Below are positions 53,483-64,000 of a stretch of DNA of 64,000 nt, piece by piece (within the stretch, counting starts at the first letter, position 1; each line of letters starts with the position of its first letter). The stretch spans positions 124,001-188,000 of the forward strand of contig JAKSZP010014449.1 in NCBI GenBank assembly GCA_022478985.1. Direction: 5' to 3'. The DNA comes from Massospora cicadina. Taxonomy: Eukaryota > Entomophthoromycota > Entomophthoromycetes > Entomophthorales > Entomophthoraceae. The notes under the pieces are model-generated. The model had not been told where the DNA came from. It did not search any database and was given only the letters and a program-made list of their open reading frames with translations. Both the position numbers and the translations under genes were made by a program.

Positions 53483-54430
53483 AGGGGGCCTAGGGCTTCT
53501 AGACACGCAATCCCACGCCACCACAATCTTCCTGAAGTTCCTATGGCCGATTTTCTGCTGGGACGCGACACTCATGCCCCAATAGGCGCCCGCCCTCCGC
53601 CAGTCAGTGTCAGCAGCTCTGGGTCTTCCTAAAGCATCTCTGACCTCATTAGGGGAGTGGCTCACAAACCACCCAGGCCATCGCCTGAAACCATCCTCAT
53701 CCCCCTACTGGAACCAGGATCTCCTTGCCCTGAAACGAGTAGGCGCGCGGATCCACCATGCCTTCCCATACAGAAGGGAAGGCCCTGGCCTCAGCCCCCG
53801 TCGCCATGCAATTGTGCACAATGGACAAGTTGTCACAACTCGCCTCAACCCCCAAGATCGTCCTCCCATCCGCCCAAGACTCCTTGAGCTCCTCCCTCCC
53901 TCCGTGAGATTTGACCTTAAGGAATTGTAGAAGGACGTCTATCACCCCATCCTGTCAGCAAAGGTTAATAACACCTTATGGAGGGTGCTCCACTGTTCAT
54001 ACAGGACAGGGGACCAGACTGGCCCTATCTTCCAGCACTGAAGCTGCCCCCGCTGTGTAGAGCTCATTGACTCCCACCTCCATCATTTTTTCACCTGTCC
54101 AGGTGTCGCTGCTTTTTGGCCAAAGGCCCGCGCGCTCCTCCATGCTCAGCCCTGGTCTGGACACCCTGTGCAAGACCTCATGTTTGAGCAGACATTGCCT
54201 GGTTGCCACCGACCCCTCCGTGTCCTCGCCTATGCCACAGCCATCTGGACCATCCATAACTCCTTCCTTCGTGCTGCCTTTGACCAGCAGGTGTGGACCC
54301 TTCTACACATGATCACCCACTTTCAGGTACACTTTGAGATGTCCCTGAAGGTCTGCACTATGTCACCAACCCTCCCCGCTCAGTTGTCACTGCAGCACGG
54401 CTCTAGCGCAAACCCCTCCCTTTCTTGATG
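53382..54430 (+). pseudogene. LINE H ORF2 C-terminal domain with knuckle
   Basis: Frames 53382-53585, 53607-53930 and 54067-54428 form the C-terminal region. The conceptual CPRC...HLHHFFTCP at about 54046-54105 is the cysteine-histidine knuckle typical of the C-terminus of many LINE ORF2 proteins. No RNase H motif is seen. Confidence 0.75.
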
Positions 54431-54537
54431 CCTCCTCCCTCCCCTTACCTTGCCTCAGGCTCTTAGGAGCCCAGGCGTAATTCAATAAACATCGATGAAT
54501 CCCCCCCTTGGATTGGGACCATCTAGTACTAAAAAAA

Positions 54538-54551
54538 GGGAGGTGAAGGTA
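54538..54551. repeat. Target-site duplication of LINE H (right)
   Basis: GGGAGGTGAAGGTA, identical to 48078-48091. Confidence 0.93.
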
Positions 54552-54749
54552 CTTCTAGCAAATTTACAGAAGAAGATGATAACGATCCAGCGGCACCAAG
54601 TGGTGGCTTATCTAAATTAGCTCCTATAGAGGTTGCCATATTCATGACGTCGGATCATGGGAGGATCTTGGACTACTGGCAAATCCATCATTAAGCGTAT
54701 TGACAGTGATTCTACAGGAAACACTAACTGAATTATTGGTGGAACAGCA

Positions 54750-55690
54750 AGATAAGGCTATAACGTTACTTGAAAAATACCTAAATATTTTTTGCATACA
54801 ATGATCATTATTTGGGGTGCTCTAAGGGGTGGTAAATTGGATAAATATGGCGATCACCCTCCCATTTGATCGCAGCCTATTATATGATCAAAGGTGGAAG
54901 AAGAGGTTGTCTCTGATGAGGTAGATAAACTTATCAAACAAGGGATGCTAGAGCCATCAAACAGTCCGTGGGCATCACTGGTGCTCATTGTAAAGAAAAA
55001 GATGGCACAAATTGGGTGGTTATTGACTATTGCAAGCCAATAGTGTAACAAAAAAGGATTCCTACCCTCTTCCACAGATTGACAAAGTGTTGGACCGATT
55101 GGGCAGGGCAAATTATTTTTCCGCTATGGATCTGATCTTGGGGTATTGGAAGATTGAATTGCCATCAGAAGAATGGGAGAAATGTGATATCATCATTTTG
55201 AAGGGATTATTCCAGCTGACACACATGCCGCAAGGTTTGTGCAACGCCCTGGCTACATTCCAGCATGCCAGGGATATGATTTTAGGTGAATTGAAGCTGT
55301 CCTGCGTCTTAGTTTACCTCAATGATATCAATGTGTTATTGAGGACATTTACAGAGCACTTTGCCCACTCGGAACAAGTGTTCCATCACCTCGCTAATGC
55401 TAATATCAAAATTAAGCCTCAGAAGTGTCATTTTTTAAAGAACAATTAGAATACCTCAGGTTTGTAGTGGATTCAAAAGGTCTTAAACTGAAGCCAGCAA
55501 AGGTGGAAGTGATAAGCAAGATGACCCTCCCAGGTAACAACCAGGATATTCAAGTGTTTCTGGGGATGGTTGGGTACTACTGACGGTTCATTCCCAATTT
55601 TAGTTGCATTAAGGCACCGCTTTTCGAGTTGTTAAAGAAAAATGCCACTTTTGATTAGATGGAACAATGCCAAGACGCTTTTGATGTGTT
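54750..55690 (+). pseudogene. Reverse transcriptase of element C
   Basis: The frame 55030-55449 has YPLPQIDKVLDRLGRANYFS, AMDLILGYWKIEL, FQLTHMPQGLCNALATFQ and VLVYLNDINVLL near 55315. The catalytic motif reads YLND instead of YxDD, so the first catalytic Asp is Asn. Upstream and downstream pieces (LVLIVKKKMA, IPNFSCIKAPLFELLKKNA) are in other frames. Confidence 0.9.
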
Positions 55691-55718
55691 ATGAACCGCA
55701 TTAGCAAGCGCACCCATT

Positions 55719-56492
55719 TTGCAATATCCCAACTTTGACAAACAATTCATAATAAATTTGGATGTATCCCTATCCGCTATAGAGGCAGTATTATCCCAGA
55801 AGAACGACGACAGTGTGGAGCATCATGTCGCATTTTGTAGTCTAATCTTGAACTGTCACAAACAAAACTACACTGTGACTGAGCAGGAGTATTTGGCTGT
55901 GATTTATGCATACAAACATTTTAGGGTATATCTACATGGTGTGAAATTCCAAGTGGTAATGGATCACGCTTCCTTACGCTGGCTGCAGAATCTTCATGAA
56001 CTAGAAGAATGGCTTGCGCATTGGGCACTAAAGCTCCAGGCATACGATTTTGAGATTATACACTGTCTGGGAGTAAAACATCAAAATGCTGATTGTATTT
56101 CTCAGCTTCCAAAAGTTGCTATCACAGAGGATTTGGCCAACATTTTGTACAAGAAGATGGTGGTGAACAAATATCATGATGAACCACCACAAGTGATCAA
56201 GGTACTAGATGGTCTTAGGCAGGATACTTTCCTAAGTGAGGGGGAACTATATAAGTGGATTGAAGACTCAATGCTAAGATTCCCCAAACCTTCCACTAGA
56301 CCTGCAATTATTATGGATGCTCATTGGGCGGTAGGACATGGAAGATTGCAAAAAACGTTGGAGTTTTTGAGACCCCGTTACTACTGGGAGAGCATACATT
56401 ATAATGTATTGGAAACGGTAAGTTGTTGCCATCAGCGTCAAGTGGAAAGGCCATTCCACAAGAAGACCACATACCAGCTGGTTAAGCCCTGA
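55719..56492 (+). pseudogene. RNase H and integrase N-terminus of element C
   Basis: A 257-residue open frame. RNase H motifs: FIINLDVSLSAIEAVLSQ (first Asp kept), NYTVTEQEYLAVIYAYKHF, VMDHASLRWLQNLHELEEWL, GVKHQNADCISQLP (last Asp kept). Then the integrase zinc-binding region: DAHWAVGHGRLQKTLEFL, RPRYYWESI, SCCHQRQVERP. The longest intact pol stretch in the window. Confidence 0.9.
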
Positions 56493-57300
56493 TTCGCCTA
56501 GCACACCGTTTCCTTTGATGTAGTGGGACCTCTGCCAACTGGAACCAACCAATCCAAATATATAATCGTCACAATTGATCATTTGACAAGGTGGGTGGAG
56601 GCCAGAGCCATTAAAAACTTGGGAGCTGTCCCTACTTCCAAGTTTATTATGGAATGCATTATACAGCGACATGGCTGCCTGCAGTTCATTCTAGTGATAT
56701 CAGAACCAATTTTACTTCGCACGTTTTGCCCAAGTTGAATGAGTTGATGGTGATACTCAGAGTTTTGACAACCCTATCATCTGGAATAAAATAGAATGGT
56801 GGAACGGGTCAATGGAACCCTAGTGAATATACTCTGCAAATTGGTAACGGATTGGCCCTCAGAAGAGAGCGCCCTTCTACCTACTGCTGTGTTTGCACAT
56901 AATATCAGCTATCAAACGTCCACTGGTAAGAGCCCTTTCTAACTGCTGTATGGTCGACATCCAGCTCTGCCTGCCTTGCTTTACTCGTGTGTAGAGGACA
57001 CTGGTGATGTGGACCCTCAGCGATATTTGAGGAATTTTAGAGAAACGATGATAAAGCTACAAACGGAAGCCTATTCCACCAGTTTGGCCAAGAAGATTCG
57101 TGATCAGGCAGCTGACAAGAAAAGCTGGAGCAGACTTCTGTTGTTCGGTGTAGGAGCTCATGTCTTACTCCATGACCAGCATGGATTTGGCTGGAAAAAC
57201 AAGCTCTCTAACATCTGGGCTTGCCATTTGAGATAATTGAGAAGACTGGCATAGACGCCTACACCATTAAGGAACCTGCGAGGGGTGGGATTATCAATTA
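56493..57300 (+). pseudogene. Integrase core and tail of element C
   Basis: FDVVGPLPTGTNQSKYIIV and TIDHLTRWVEARAIKNLG (catalytic Asp zone) in 56510-56738. VERVNGTLVNILCKLVTDW at about 56.8 kb (catalytic Glu zone) and KSPF*LLYGRHPALPALLYS follow. The frame 56976-57236 is the C-terminal part. Frame changes near 56.73 kb. Confidence 0.85.
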
Positions 57301-57368
57301 AGTTTTCACAAAGGTTCCTTTGAGCATATAAGCAATAAGAGCATATCATCCAAACAAAGGGGGGGTAA

Positions 57369-57843
57369 TGTAATGAAGTTGATATGAAAGGACAATATGC
57401 TACATATACTGGCGGATTGGAGTGAGAATCAAGATGAGTCTCAAGATTGTAGAAAAGGTATATGAAAAGTAAATCAATCAAAGTGTCAACCACTCGGCTA
57501 ATTGAGGGAAATTATGCTAAGATTTTGAGATAGATGAGACCTCCTAGAAAAGGGAAAACAAATAAATGAATACCAAGCCAAGGATGCATCCAGCTTGGGG
57601 ACCAAGATTTAAAGAGTTGAATGGAGGATTGAAGAGGAGTTCTTATTATTTAAGTAGGTTGTTGCAGATAAGTCTGCAATTATTAGAAATTAATAAAAGG
57701 TCAATAGGGGCGATTGCTCCATATATCATTTATTGGGTTTTATTAGAGTTGGAAATCTTCACATCATCCAATTTGGTTGCTCAGTGGATAATACCCTGTG
57801 TAAACTGACTCGGCAGAATCAAGCCTTTACGCCAAAAAAAACA
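57369..57843 (+). repeat. 3' LTR of element C
   Basis: 475 bp starting TGTAATGAAGTTGATATG right after a purine tract (AAACAAAGGGGGGG), ending AAAAAAAACA. It pairs with 44062-44531. Confidence 0.88.
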
Positions 57844-58229
57844 GGGGCTTCTAAGATACCAATGATCACCCTGCCTCTTCACAAGCCACTACACTTCTCA
57901 GCCATTAGACGCCAATTCTATGCCAACTTCTCAGCGATTCTGTACCTACTCTACCCCATGATTCTGGGGTAGAATGAAGGCGCCAACAGTCAATTACAAT
58001 CAATCTCACACGAAATATGCTTGCTTTCTCAACATACTATCACTCTAGCGAAATTCCCCTGCTCCCCACATTGGCGAAAGGAAACACCCTGGCAGCCAGG
58101 GTAGAATACTCCGCCTTGGCCGCAATTGCCAACTTCCCCATGATTCCTGCAGTACTGGAATCATAAAAAGGAATATTTGGCGTGGACAAAGAGAACTGGA
58201 TGCCACTCCACTCTAAGTTTGACATCAAT

Positions 58230-58900
58230 TTTTCCTAACTATGGATCTCATCAAGACTAATTGCCCACTATACCTGTATATGGTGGCTGAGGATAAAGCA
58301 CTGAAGATTTGGATTGACGTATTGATGGCCAAGGGATAGCTGATAAAAAATTCTCCGGTATCATTTCCCATGGTTGCCCAAAAACCCATAGGGACCTTGT
58401 GACCATGTGTGGATTAAGGCCACTTAAGCAATGTTATGGTATTGGACCCAAACTACTCCCAATGGAGGCCGATCTCTCAAGGAATTGACCAGTCCAAAGT
58501 ATTTTCAAAGCTGGATCTAGTCAACGCCTTCCATTAATTCTGAGTAAAGGAGGTAAAATAATGGATGACAGCGATGCGCATCCACCACGGCATATTTCAG
58601 TTCAGGGTCGTGTCATTTGGGTTGACAAATGCTTTCACCATTTTACAGAGGGTTATCAAACATGCGTTGGGCGACCTCCGCTTTACATGTGCAGTAGCAT
58701 ATATTGATGACTTTTGGTCCATTTCCCTACATCCAAGCAACATGAAAAGAATCTAGTGGCGGTGGCATCCTCTTTGAAATGTGTTGGCCTGCATGTGAAG
58801 CCATCATAGTGCAAATTTTTAAAGACAAGGTATAGCTCCAGGGAAATGTAGTGCTTAAAGATGGACACGATATTGCTCCTTCCAAGCTGGAAGCAATACA
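58230..58900 (+). pseudogene. Reverse transcriptase of element B
   Basis: Conceptual MDLIKTNCPLYLYMVAEDKA, QSKVFSKLDLVNAFH, the frame 58565-58756 with GIFQFRVVSFGLTNAFTILQ and RFTCAVAYIDDFWSIS. The catalytic YIDD is intact; stops lie in the fingers. Confidence 0.88.
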
Positions 58901-59420
58901 GACATGGGCAACTCCCAAAATTCAGAAGCATATCAGAAGCCTTCTGAGTTTTATCACTTTTCTGAAAAATTCTCACTGGCGATTTTGGAACTTGCTGCCC
59001 CCTCCACCCACTGACAGGAAAGAACGCGCCATTCATGTGGACGACGGAATGCCAATTGGACTTTGAGGTTGCTAAAGATATTTTTACCTCAGCGCCAATT
59101 CTAAGGCATGCTGATTAGATAAACCTATTATTGTAGCTTGGGATGACTCCAGCACAGCTGTGGGAGCAGCATTGCTACAGGAGCATGACGGCCACAAACA
59201 CCCAATATCATAATTCTCTACTAAATTTATGGGCAGTGAATGGTCATAGCAATTTAAGATAAAGAGCTGGCTGTGGTAGTATGAGAAATGATGCACTGGT
59301 GGTATTTTCTGCATAATCAAAGAACTAAGTGACAGTGCTCACAGTTTGCAAATTACTTATCTACTATTGCAAGATAAAGAAGTTGGCGCATAGACAAACC
59401 AGAACCCACTGAGACCTTTT
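58851..59420 (+). pseudogene. RT connection and RNase H remnant of element B
   Basis: 58851-59066 has VLKDGHDIAPSKLEAIQTWA and LLSFITFLKN, the RT thumb/connection motif (LxxxG...P.K..AI..W). RNase H (about 59060-59400) is reduced to IVAWDDSSTAVGAALLQEHD and scattered pieces. Confidence 0.75.
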
Positions 59421-59869
59421 TAACTTCAACTTTAAACAAGATTTTTAAAGTGGCTACGCATAAATTCTAGACATACTAAGTAGAAGCCTGAAAACAAGGT
59501 TGACCCCTTTAAAGAGGCTGAATCAGTTACATTGATTTAACTCCAAAAACTTCTGTCTGAACCATCAGTGGAACCAGCAACCATTGGTGCTATTGTGATC
59601 CCTGCAACGCCCTCAACATCTTACCCAACTACTACACCTGAGCCCTCTGACAACGCCATGTAGGACCCTATGACTAGAAAATCATGAACCAGGCCCACCA
59701 AATAGCGCCTATGGGGCCCTCTTGGACGCAGTACTGAGTGCGCAAGCAGAAACATCAAAGGAAAAGCACTTGGGGATCAGATACAGTTGGGAAAAAGCCC
59801 CTCAAGTTGGTACTCAAAAAAGGATAGGTTGATTTATTTTGGGATCGCATATGGGTGCTTAAAAATTTA

Positions 59870-60420
59870 TGGCCCTGAGTCATAAAGGAACATCATGACC
59901 CGCCAACAATGGGGCACCCTGGAGAAAAGAAGACGATCTATTAATAAAGAGAACGTATGACTGGAATGGACCAAAAAGTATGTGCCAGATTGGATAGAAT
60001 GCTTCCTGACCTGTGAGGGATCTAAATTTGACAGAATTGGGCGAAATGGGCTCATGCATCTGCTACAACAAGCAGCGGAACCATGGACATCAATATCTGT
60101 CAACTTCATAGTTGGTCTACCCATTTCAAAGGGATTTGACGCGATTATGGTAGCCATGGACAGTTTAACCAGATATGGACTATTCATCTTATGCTAATTA
60201 AAACCACAGCAGAAGATATGGCCCAATTATTTGTGACCCATGTCTTTACCATGTATGGGGTACCACAGGAAATAATTAGCGATAGGGGACCACAGTTCAC
60301 GTCAAGATCATGGGAGGCCCTGTGTGAATTATATACATCAATCCCTGTTGATCAACAGCTTATCACCCCCAGTTTGATGGATAAACCAAGCAAACTAACC
60401 AGTATCTAGAGCATTATCTC
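59870..60420 (+). pseudogene. Integrase core of element B
   Basis: The frame 59982-60197 ends SVNFIVGLPISKGFDAIMVA followed by MDSLTRYGLF. 60191-60409 begins with TTAEDMAQLFVTHVFTMYGV and has PQEIISDRGPQFTSRSWEAL. Both catalytic Asp positions are kept (MDSL, SDRG). It parallels the element D integrase but is less damaged at the second Asp. Confidence 0.85.
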
Positions 60421-60885
60421 CGGTGTTACGCCTCAGCTGCTAAAGATATTGGGCTGGAAATTTGGCCTTAGCCAAGTTCTAATAAAATATTTCCTGAACG
60501 CCTCTACTGGAATGTCGCCGCTTTATGCCAACTTAAACTAAAACCCAGAAAATATGAACAGCCCTCAAACTCAAATAAATATTCCGCAGCAGATAGGTTT
60601 GCAACACACATTTGGAAAATAAACCAGCATGTGCATGTAACGGACTGGTTCTTTCCAGTAATGGACAAAAGAATTGGGCAATACCAACCAGGTGATAGTC
60701 CACAAACCAGATAAAACCCCAGATAGTGCTCTGTAAGTCCGCATTCCACTATAGTAAGGTTGAAGCCATCCTTGGATAATGGCTAGGATAATACTTAATC
60801 CTAACAATGATCCTTGACTCCAGGTGAGGGCCAATAGAGAATCCCTTAAGTGACTGAGTTCAGTGTCCTGGAGAAAGGCATTCAT

Positions 60886-61565
60886 CATAGAGTATTACTC
60901 AATAAAATTAGAGATTAAAATAATTCTATTAAAATGTTTATTGAGACAACTGAGTAAGAACACAGAATTGAGGAATAAAATTCTACTCAATTCTTTTTTA
61001 TAACATGCAAATAATAATTTCTTAGACTTTTTTAAGTCTTATGAAATTATTAGTATGAAATAGTTGATAATTATGATTTTAAACATAGGATTAAATTATT
61101 AGATAATGGTTATAAAAATATGATAATTATCAGTGATTATTGACAATTGATAATCACTGTCAATAATCAAAACTTGGAAGGTCTATTTTTAGAACTGATG
61201 ATCTTGTTTTGATCAAATTGCTTTTTTGATAAAAATTTGGGACCCCTTTTTATAGATTAAATTGTATGTGAGATGGATGAATTACTCCGTTTGCTTGAAA
61301 ATTACTCCATTTGGAACCCCTATAAATAGGGGTTTTTTGAGGCCCGCGTTTTGGAGGAAATCTGACATTATCATCAGATCAGTTATTAATGTTTTTCAGA
61401 TTTCTCGAGCTCAGATTCATTGGTTCCCTTGAGGTGGTACAAGGGCCTTCATTTAATATTGAATTTTGCCCCAATTTGGTGGTTTTTCTCTTATTATTAT
61501 CATTAAAGTTATTGTTTTGTTTGTTATTATTAATTATAATAATAACAATGTGATGGTCAGGAATA
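60886..61565 (+). other. AT-rich insertion within element B, possible solo LTR
   Basis: Interrupts the integrase tail, which resumes at about 61566 (conceptual KASQDAKRFTDKKWRVAPEY). It contains CCTATAAATAGGGG (promoter-like, as the CCTATAAAAGGG block of F LTRs) and ATTTTGCCCCAATTTGG. Suggests a solo LTR related to the F family, but ends and target duplication could not be fixed. Two perfect 12-bp arms TGATTATTGACA / TGTCAATAATCA form a small hairpin at 61131-61170. Confidence 0.4.
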
Positions 61566-62040
61566 TCCTGTACCGTCACAAAACAGAGGAAATTAATGAA
61601 AGCCTCCCAGGATGCCAAGCGTTTCACTGACAAAAAATGGAGAGTAGCGCCTGAATACCAGTTGGGCAACCTGGTGATGGTGGGCATGAAAAATATTAAC
61701 CTATAGATATCCTGCCGCAAATTGGCCTACAAAAGGGCGGGGCCATTATCCATCAGTAAAATCTTGAATAAAGGGTCATTTTTTGTGGATTTACCCCCAC
61801 ACTGGAAGATCCTTAAGTCCCTCCACGCGTCTTCACTGTCACCATTCAAAAGGGAAAAAACCTGCGGAAATTAAACCATTGTTGGTGGAAGGAGTGCCAG
61901 AATTTGAGGTGGAGGAAATCTTGAGTTCAAGTATATATAAACGGGTGATCCAATACTTGGTAGCATATAAAGGGTAGCCCACCTATGACAAAAGTTGCAT
62001 TCCAGCCCAGGATTGTGCTAATTGTCAGGATCTAATAACC
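61566..62040 (+). pseudogene. Integrase tail and chromodomain of element B
   Basis: DKKWRVAPEYQLGNLVMVG and KLAYKRAGPLSISKILNKG (GPY/F-type integrase tail); then KPLLVEGVPEFEVEEILSSS and KRVIQYLVAYKG, the chromodomain (frame 61783-61977), continuing PTYDKSCIPAQDCANCQDL. It matches the chromodomain of E-family elements. Confidence 0.85.
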
Positions 62041-62382
62041 AAGTTCCATTCACAAAATCCTACTGCCCCAACGCCTGCTTTAATGAAACCCCAGACCCTC
62101 ACAGCCATTAAACTGCCAATAACTCACAAAAATTATGCTCTGGGATGGGCTCCGGGGGAGAAATAGACCCTGTCCTTTTAGAAAGGATAAGGTAAGGATC
62201 CTGGCTGCCCCCAAAAAGTTGAATCGGTTGTTTAAACCTTTTGATCTAAGAAGGGGGACTGTCCCTGAGCCCTTCTGTTAAAAATTTGTTTGATTGGGGA
62301 ACACCCTCGAAAAAAGTAAAGTGTCTCATTGAGGCACCTTGACTCATTGTTACAACAAGTCAAAAACGAAGGGGGAGGATTT

Positions 62383-63649
62383 CGCCAAAAATTCTATTTG
62401 GCCAAAGTCCACGTATTAAAATGCCATCAATATGCATTAGAATATGGGCATAATAGGGCGGATTGAGTCTGAAGACCTGCCAGGAAGACATCCCCAAAAT
62501 TGATCCATCAATGGTCCCTCCAAAGACAAAGAAAATTCTGTTAAGGAATTTGCAAGATTCACTGGCATTATGGAACACCAATGGAAACATACAATTGGGC
62601 AACAAGAATCGCAAATTGAGGCCCCACAATGAGCAAGCTGAGCCATGATGCAAAAAGTCTCAGCTTTTTAGGAAGATTCGTGCGTCCAGTTGTAATTAAT
62701 GTTCCCAAGTCCCAGCACCTCACTTCCCTTCAATTATAAAACTGAGTCTCTTCTGATGGCAGAGTGTTGGGTTGTTTTGTACTATCCTTAGTAACACTTA
62801 ATTTCGCCAAAATTTCTTTAAACAATTTATAAGTTTTAATTAGTCAGGAGATCCCCAAGGAACCACCCCAACCAAAAGAGGGTCCACAATGATTTGTATC
62901 AGTAATGATAGTTATCAAATTGACTATGTTTATACTGCCTCTCTCAGCGCGAAGCCCTTGAGAGTCATAGCCTATGAGTTTCTTAAGATGCCCCAATCCA
63001 GCAACGTAACTATTAATAATCTTAAAGAGAACGGAAAGATCAAACGCCCAACTATATCTGTCTGAATTATAAAGAAAATGGGAATGACTATTCAGCGGCG
63101 CATCCCAGAAATACTCTGCTGAAATAAACCTAACGAAGTGACTGCCACTCCTTAACATCAAGTATGCACTCAGAAGTAATGGGATTATGACATAAAAGTA
63201 GACCAAGGAGGGCTGATTAGCCTCTTACTTAATTGGAATTGTCCTGATCATGGTGAAAATGGGAACTAAGATTTGGGACCCCACTTGAAGTAAAATGGAT
63301 GGAGTTGAACTTGAAAAGACCCTTGATACCGCACGTTATCAGGTGTGTATTCAGCCAATTCAGGAATCTCACCTGAATGGAAAACACCAATGGACAGAAC
63401 AATCTCCTCCTGCCAACCTTAGCCGTTTGACTCCCATATCTAAATAATGGTCAAGATTACTTTCAGCTATCAGCTTATTAGCCAGAGCAAGAATGATGTT
63501 AACAGACCAGTAATTTCTGAATCGCCCCCAATTGGTTCTTATTTTGCATATCATTAGAACGGTGATGCCTTGCAGACTATGGATCCTTTCAGGGTTTTGA
63601 AGTACCCCCAATGGAAGCTCAGTATTTCTTTTACATCAATTTTCTGACA
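62383..63649 (+). repeat. 3' LTR of element B
   Basis: 1,267 bp, pairs with 40346-41619. It follows the purine tract GAAGGGGGAGGAT. Many substitutions between the two LTRs. Confidence 0.85.
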
Positions 63650-64000
63650 ACTGCAACTGCAACATCAATTGCACCAACACTATCAGGGGAGTTGAAACCC
63701 CAACCTGGGTGACTGAGCACAGGATACCCTGCACCCGATGGCAGGCATCACCTTCAACTGCCTCCAACAAGGCCACACTCTGTTGGGCATCTGTCATGGT
63801 AGTGGAACTCGCAGGGGAAATCAAAAATCACAACTGCAGCTAGGTGAGGGCATCAAGTACCTGGTTTCAATCTTGAAGGATGGATCTGATGAACCCACCC
63901 CCAAAAGTGGGCTGTAACTGAGGCTGGAGTTTCTGGGACAACAAAGCTGATGAGAAAAGCCCCCACTGCCACCTGGGAGATTTGCACAAATGCAATAACT
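63650..64000. other. Flank of element B, unassigned
   Basis: Not homologous to the sequence following the first B LTR. A minus-strand open frame (63636-63824, 62 residues) overlaps the LTR end and has no recognised domain. Confidence 0.4.

Larger units (their letters stand above)
48092..54537 (+). mobile_element. LINE H, full-length non-LTR retrotransposon
   Basis: 6,446 bp between perfect 14-bp duplications. A 92-base leader, ORF1 (48184-50903 in several frames, with an internal 377-bp duplication), ORF2 with endonuclease (50941-51780), RT (51793-53400) and C-terminal knuckle (54040-54115), and a short 3' end finishing CTAAAAAAA (54529-54537). Inserted in element C between protease and RT. 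Full length but inactivated by frameshifts. Confidence 0.94.
44062..57843 (+). mobile_element. Gypsy element C, nested in B and hosting LINE H
   Basis: LTRs 44062-44531 and 57369-57843 (about 470-475 bp) share GATGAGTCTCAAGATTG, GATGCATCCAGCTTGGGGAC and GCAGATAAGTCTGCAATTAT. Flanks GGCGC and GGGGC form a 5-bp duplication with one change. Internal order: gag (44.6-46.95), protease (47.0-47.85), RT (54.9-55.65), RNase H (55.72-56.1), integrase (56.28-57.3), purine tract (57350-57366). No chromodomain. Without LINE H the element is about 7.3 kb. Confidence 0.92.
40346..63649 (+). mobile_element. Gypsy element B (chromovirus), host of nested insertions
   Basis: LTRs 40346-41619 and about 62383-63649 (1.27 kb each) align along their length and end TCTGACA. 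Internal order: gag (41.9-43.8 kb, itself split by a solo D-type LTR), protease (43.8-44.06), then after element C: RT (58.24-58.9), RNase H (59.05-59.4), integrase (59.86-60.4), integrase tail (61.57-61.85), chromodomain (61.86-62.04), purine tract (62370-62382). An AT-rich insert lies at 60.89-61.56 kb. All genes broken. It is the oldest layer in this part of the window, because everything else is inserted into it. Confidence 0.85.

Overview
This window looks like a repeat-filled stretch of a eukaryotic nuclear genome. Nearly everything outside about 25.0-30.0 kb is transposable-element sequence, mostly decayed and nested several layers deep. The only cellular gene I can support is a seven-exon gene at 27.1-28.7 kb, with short AT-rich GT-AG introns, encoding a 266-residue SGNH/GDSL-hydrolase-like membrane protein. 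Compact introns, chromodomain Ty3/gypsy elements and LINEs with a CCHC ORF1 suggest a fungus with a very large, repeat-rich genome (an early-diverging lineage such as Entomophthorales, or a rust-type fungus). That placement is inference. One repeat at 25.5 kb resembles a motif I associate with arthropod repeats.

Layout. 1-4.2 kb: LINE A on the minus strand, cut by the window edge. 5.7-7.6 and 8.2-10.0 kb: two diverged copies of a short element that keeps only a LINE-type ORF1. 10.1-10.8 kb: two tRNA-headed SINEs whose 3' tails match those short elements. 10.99-18.6 kb: the 3' end of a chromodomain gypsy element (family E, minus), whose LTR is split by a 6.0-kb gypsy element (family D, minus; 896-bp LTRs; perfect ATTTG target duplication). 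18.66-25.0 kb: gypsy element F (minus). 25.0-30.0 kb: AT-rich island with tandem repeats, a MITE-like foldback, a SINE and the SGNH-like gene. 30.0-33.1 kb: gypsy debris holding a solo D-type LTR with a perfect CCCAC duplication. 33.2-40.2 kb: a family-E element (called G, minus) interrupted by a solo E-type LTR. 40.3-63.65 kb: gypsy element B (plus, 1.27-kb LTRs), into which gypsy element C (44,062-57,843) inserted, into which LINE H (48,092-54,537; 14-bp target duplication) inserted. 63.65-64.0 kb: unassigned.

How the parts relate. The autonomous classes are Ty3/gypsy (gag, PR, RT, RNase H, IN, with or without a chromodomain) and EN-RT LINEs with a CCHC ORF1. The SINEs and ORF1-only elements probably depended on a LINE whose 3' tail they share; that LINE is not visible here. 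Almost every element has stops, frameshifts or lost catalytic residues, so little is likely to be active.

The most interesting observation is inside the LTRs. Families D and E both carry sense-strand coding remnants within the LTR: a short motif of the form DLxHxxDxxWVxA just downstream of the LTR start, and further in a small two-helix membrane-protein ORF. Both recur in several diverged copies with changes concentrated at third codon positions, which suggests selection on an LTR-encoded protein rather than chance open frames.
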